Origin: Burkholderiales bacterium
GTDB taxonomy: Bacteria > Pseudomonadota > Gammaproteobacteria > Burkholderiales > Casimicrobiaceae
Direction: 5' to 3'
Assembly (NCBI GenBank): GCA_025354075.1
Contig: JANXNO010000101.1
Coordinates: 1 to 10,290, forward strand
DNA: 10,290 nucleotides
This document shows positions 7,749-10,290 of this stretch, in pieces. The translations under genes and the position numbers were made by a program. The notes below the pieces were generated by a model. That model was not told where the DNA came from, made no database searches, and saw nothing but the letters and a program-made list of their open reading frames with translations. The stretch's first letter is position 1, and each line of letters starts with the position of its first letter.

Positions 7749-8456
7749 TCACAGCCCCAGATAGGCCTGTTTTATTTTGTCGTCGTGCAACAAATCCTGG
7801 CCTTTGCCTTCCATCACAATGCGTCCCGTCTGGATGACGTAACCGTAGTGTGCGATGCTCAATGCCTTGCTCAGGTTTTGTTCGACCAGCAGTATCGATA
7901 CGCCTGTCGCATTCACCTGCTGAATCACGTCCAGCACTTTGGTCACAAACTTGGGCGCAATGCCCCACGACGGCTCGTCAAGCATCAGCAGACGTGGCTT
8001 GGCCATGAGTCCACGTGCGATGGCGAGCATTTGTTGTTCCCCACCGCTCATGGTGCCCGCGAGTTGCTTCTCGCGCTCTTTCAGAATGGGAAACAGCGAG
8101 AACATTTCGTCGACGCTGCTTTTGACTTCGTGATCGTCACTTTGGGTAAAGGCACCCAGCTCCAGATTACGCCGTACGGTCAAGCGCGGGAACAAGCGCC
8201 GCCCCTCCGGTACTAGCGACAAACCCAACGGCACCCGCTCGTGTGCCGGTACGGATTGAATGGCCTGTCCGTTGAAAGTGATGCTTCCGGCATGCGCGGC
8301 GTTGAGCCCTGCCACCGCTCGCAGCGTGGTCGATTTGCCATTACCGTTGCCGCCCACCAGCGCGACGATGGTGCCCGTAGCCACGCTCATGGTGACGTCC
8401 GAAATTGCAAGCACGTCGTCGTACTTGACCATCAGGTTCTTGATCTCTAGATTCAT
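7749..8456 (-). CDS. livF: Branched-chain amino acid-type ABC transporter ATPase LivF
   Basis: The product (235 residues, typical for LivF) is the second ATP-binding subunit of a LivHMGF-type importer on the inner face of the cytoplasmic membrane. Walker A is GGNGNGKST (35-43), the Q-loop position reads VPEGRRLFP (82-90), the ABC signature is MSGGEQQ (136-142), and Walker B is LLMLDEP (156-162). The switch region ILLVEQN (188-194) has Gln where most ABC ATPases have His, as is usual in LivF. The D-loop reads SWGIAP rather than the common SLGLAP, a mild deviation. The family end AYLGL is present. The ATG overlaps the livG stop by 4 bases and has no Shine-Dalgarno sequence of its own, so it is translated by coupling. 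The imported substrate may be 5-oxoproline, an amino acid or an amide rather than leucine; the gene name describes the family only. Confidence 0.95.
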   Translation of the reverse strand: MNLEIKNLMVKYDDVLAISDVTMSVATGTIVALVGGNGNGKSTTLRAVAGLNAAHAGSITFNGQAIQSVPAHERVPLGLSLVPEGRRLFPRLTVRRNLELGAFTQSDDHEVKSSVDEMFSLFPILKEREKQLAGTMSGGEQQMLAIARGLMAKPRLLMLDEPSWGIAPKFVTKVLDVIQQVNATGVSILLVEQNLSKALSIAHYGYVIQTGRIVMEGKGQDLLHDDKIKQAYLGL

Positions 8457-9166
8457 GCGTCACCCAGATAGGCAGAGATGACCTGCGGGTCACTGGAAAC
8501 CTGCCGTGGCGTACCGTCGGCAATTTTGCGGCCACGATCCAGCACAATGATCTTGTCGGCAATCGGCATGATGCCTTCAAGCACATGCTCGACGATAAGG
8601 CTCGAAATCCCTTGGTCACGAATCTTCAGCACCACATCCACGGCCTGTTTTACTTCGGACGGATTGAGCCCGGCCATGACTTCATCAAGCAACAAAATTC
8701 GCGGCTGAATGGCCAGCGCCCGCGCCACCGCGAGGCGGCGCTGTTCGCTGATGGTCATGCTTGCTGCAGGCTTGTCGGCGAAGTGTTCGAGATTGGCGAA
8801 GGCCAGCCAGCGCATGGCACTGGCGCGCGCATGGCTCACGCTACGCGTGATGAGCATCGCGGCGGTCATGACGTTTTCGCAAGCCGTCATACTGGAGAAC
8901 GTTCGCGCTATCTGGAACGTGCGAGCCACGCCTGCTCTGGCGCATGCTTCCGGTGATAGTCCCGCGATGTTTTGACCATCAAGCATGATGGTGCCCGACG
9001 AGGGTGGGAAGTACCCGGCGACGCAATTGAACAGCGTTGTTTTGCCCGCACCGTTCGGACCGATCAGGCCGACGATCTGGCCCTTGTCTACTGTGAAGCT
9101 CACATCTTCATTGGCAGTCAGGCCACCAAAGCGTTTGCTGACATGCGACACGTCAAGCAGATTCAT
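8453..9166 (-). CDS. livG: Branched-chain amino acid-type ABC transporter ATPase LivG
   Basis: The product (237 residues, somewhat shorter than the usual 250-255) is the first ATP-binding subunit of the Liv-type importer. Walker A is GPNGAGKTT (36-44), the Q-loop is RTFQIARTF (82-90) with Gln85, Walker B with D-loop is LLLDEVMAGLNP (158-169), and the switch His is in VEHV (192-195). The signature is degenerate: where LSxGQ is expected before QRRL, the protein reads MTISE (137-141), so the key Ser is Thr and the Gly is Ser. The DEVMAGLNP D-loop and a weak signature also occur together in a known LivG subgroup, so this is probably not a dead subunit. The start at 9166 overlaps the livM stop by 4 bases and has its own strong Shine-Dalgarno sequence. 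Confidence 0.95.
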   Translation of the reverse strand: MNLLDVSHVSKRFGGLTANEDVSFTVDKGQIVGLIGPNGAGKTTLFNCVAGYFPPSSGTIMLDGQNIAGLSPEACARAGVARTFQIARTFSSMTACENVMTAAMLITRSVSHARASAMRWLAFANLEHFADKPAASMTISEQRRLAVARALAIQPRILLLDEVMAGLNPSEVKQAVDVVLKIRDQGISSLIVEHVLEGIMPIADKIIVLDRGRKIADGTPRQVSSDPQVISAYLGDA

Positions 9167-10212
9167 ACCTGACCTCCCTTGACGGCAGCAGCGCCCGCAA
9201 CCTGCGAACTCGATTGTTCAGAGTCCGCGGTGTTGCTCGCTGTGTTGAGCACGCGGCGGCGCAAGATATTTCGCCACCATCCGACCACGCCAGTCGGGTA
9301 GAAAACAGCGATAACGATGATGAGCGTCGCGTAAATAATCGTATCGGTACCGCGTCCAGTTCCGCCGAATACGGTGCGCGTCAGTTCTTCGATAGTGGTC
9401 AACACGACAGAACCAATGACTGGGCCAAAAAGTGTGCCAACGCCTCCAAGAATGGAGACGAGCGCCATCTTGATCGACAACGCCGTTGACAGCACGGAGT
9501 TAGGGTCGATGTAGAGTTCCTTCTGCGCATACAGACTGCCACCGATGGCGGTGAAGAAGGCGCTGATTGATAGCGCGATCTGTTTGTAACGCGCAATATT
9601 GACGCCGATGCTTCGTGCGGCATCCGGCTCGTCCTTGATGGCGCGCAGGTAATAGCCGATGTAGCTGCGCTCAATCCACCAGTTCACGGCTAGCGTGATC
9701 AGCAACAAACCAAGCGCCAGCCAGTAGTACGGAAGCTTGGTGGCAAAGTTCATCCACAGCCATCCTGTGCGGTCCATGGGTACGTACAACCCTACTGCGG
9801 CGCCGCCGTACTCCCATTCCGTGAACCAGATTTGCACCAGTTCAGCGACGGCGATGGTGGCCATTGCAAAGTAGTGGCCCTTAAGGCGGAAGCACGACCA
9901 GCCGAAGCCGACACTGAGGATGGCCGCCAGCAAGCCGCCACACAAAACACCGATCCACGGATTGACACCAAATTTCACCAGCATCAGCGTTGAGCAATAC
10001 GCACCCAATCCGTAGAACGCTGCGTGCCCGAGCGACACCTGACCCGCGTAGCCGCCGACGATGTTCCATGACACCCCGAGCTGCGCGGCCATCAACACGA
10101 GAATCGCCAGATTCAAATAGGATGCGCTTTGCACCACGGCCGGTATCACCAGCGCCGCAGCAAGACACACCAGCGAAATGGCCACAGCCTTCATGCGCGT
10201 TGTCGTGATCAT
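9163..10212 (-). CDS. livM: Branched-chain amino acid-type ABC transporter permease LivM
   Basis: The product (349 residues) is one of two membrane permeases of the importer. Hydrophobic segments spread over about 8-30, 32-55, 83-106, 112-130, 162-180, 210-227, 246-275 and 290-312, consistent with a multi-span LivM. Family motifs are GGYAGQVSLGHAAFYGLGAY (53-72), the cytoplasmic coupling loop YLRAIKDEPDAARSIGVN (188-205) that docks on the ATPases, and SILGGVGTLFGPVIG (253-267). The C-terminal tail (about 318-349) is polar, Ser/Ala-rich and extends past the usual end after the last membrane span. The start at 10212 is chosen because it overlaps the livH stop by 4 bases; an ATG seven codons in (10194) is an alternative. 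The stop overlaps the livG start in the same manner. Confidence 0.94.
   Translation of the reverse strand: MITTTRMKAVAISLVCLAAALVIPAVVQSASYLNLAILVLMAAQLGVSWNIVGGYAGQVSLGHAAFYGLGAYCSTLMLVKFGVNPWIGVLCGGLLAAILSVGFGWSCFRLKGHYFAMATIAVAELVQIWFTEWEYGGAAVGLYVPMDRTGWLWMNFATKLPYYWLALGLLLITLAVNWWIERSYIGYYLRAIKDEPDAARSIGVNIARYKQIALSISAFFTAIGGSLYAQKELYIDPNSVLSTALSIKMALVSILGGVGTLFGPVIGSVVLTTIEELTRTVFGGTGRGTDTIIYATLIIVIAVFYPTGVVGWWRNILRRRVLNTASNTADSEQSSSQVAGAAAVKGGQV
9173..9178 (-). promoter_or_regulatory. Strong ribosome binding site of livG
   Basis: On the minus strand GGGAGG lies 6 bases before the livG ATG at 9166, inside the last codons of livM. livG can therefore be initiated independently as well as by coupling through the ATGA overlap. 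Confidence 0.75.
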
Positions 10213-10290
10213 GCTTTACCCATCAGGCCCTGTGGGCGAAACATCAGCACCGCAAGGAAGAGCACCAGAACGATGGCGAGCTTGTACTGC
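10209..10290 (-). CDS. livH: Branched-chain amino acid-type ABC permease LivH, C-terminal end (partial)
   Basis: Only the last 26 codons and the TGA stop lie in the window; the rest continues past the right edge. They encode a hydrophobic last membrane span (KLAIVLVLFLAVLMF) followed by RPQGLMGKA, the characteristic LivH ending (usually RPQGLFG). The stop overlaps the livM start by 4 bases, the usual livH-livM order. The reading is too short to be called on similarity alone, but frame, motif and position agree. Confidence 0.85.
   Translation of the reverse strand, partial: QYKLAIVLVLFLAVLMFRPQGLMGKA

Noticed and set aside
8453..9166. LivG as a pseudogene because of its short length and odd signature
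   Set aside because: The frame is intact, the other ATPase motifs are present, the Shine-Dalgarno sequence is strong and the operon overlaps are kept; similar signatures occur in working LivG subgroups.
1..10290. CRISPR arrays, tRNA or rRNA genes, insertion sequences, toxin-antitoxin or phage defence genes
   Set aside because: No direct repeat arrays, no cloverleaf-like sequence, no transposase or defence domains were seen on either strand.

Overview
The window looks like chromosomal DNA of a Gram-negative proteobacterium, most likely a betaproteobacterium of the Burkholderiales type. This is inferred from the moderately high GC content, the tight ATGA-overlapping operon and the gene families present (DctP-type binding protein, Liv-type ABC transporter, fused hydantoinase/oxoprolinase, DUF1445). 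No rRNA or other phylogenetic marker is present, so the taxon stays an inference. No mobile element, tRNA, rRNA or CRISPR array was seen.

Left part (1-2209): three genes not obviously linked to the rest. A small exported protein of unknown function (119-508, +) converges on an acetylpolyamine amidohydrolase (505-1536, -). Their two stop codons share one CTAG palindrome. A 112-base divergent intergenic region separates the amidohydrolase from a membrane-anchored bacterial PH-domain protein (1649-2209, +).

Boundary (2206-2281): a long imperfect inverted repeat with 31-base arms starts in the stop codon of the PH-domain gene and ends 4 bases before the stop codon of the operon coming from the other side. 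It is a candidate two-way terminator and looks like a dispersed palindromic element.

Right part (2286-10290, all -): a seven-gene operon read right to left, entering from beyond the right edge: livH (3' end only), livM, livG, livF, a DUF1445/D-glutamate cyclase-like gene, a TRAP-type (DctP) periplasmic binding protein gene, and a 1212-residue fused HyuA-HyuB ATP-dependent amidohydrolase of the 5-oxoprolinase type. livH/M/G/F are joined by three 4-base ATGA overlaps, and the binding protein gene overlaps the oxoprolinase gene the same way. The simplest reading is an uptake and breakdown module for 5-oxoproline (pyroglutamate), D-glutamate or a related lactam or amide. The transporter and binding protein import the compound, the DUF1445 protein interconverts or cyclises it, and the oxoprolinase opens the ring with ATP to give glutamate. 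The oddest point is that the binding protein is of the TRAP family while the membrane machinery in the operon is ABC. No DctQ/DctM is visible, and no LivK-type protein is visible inside the window.
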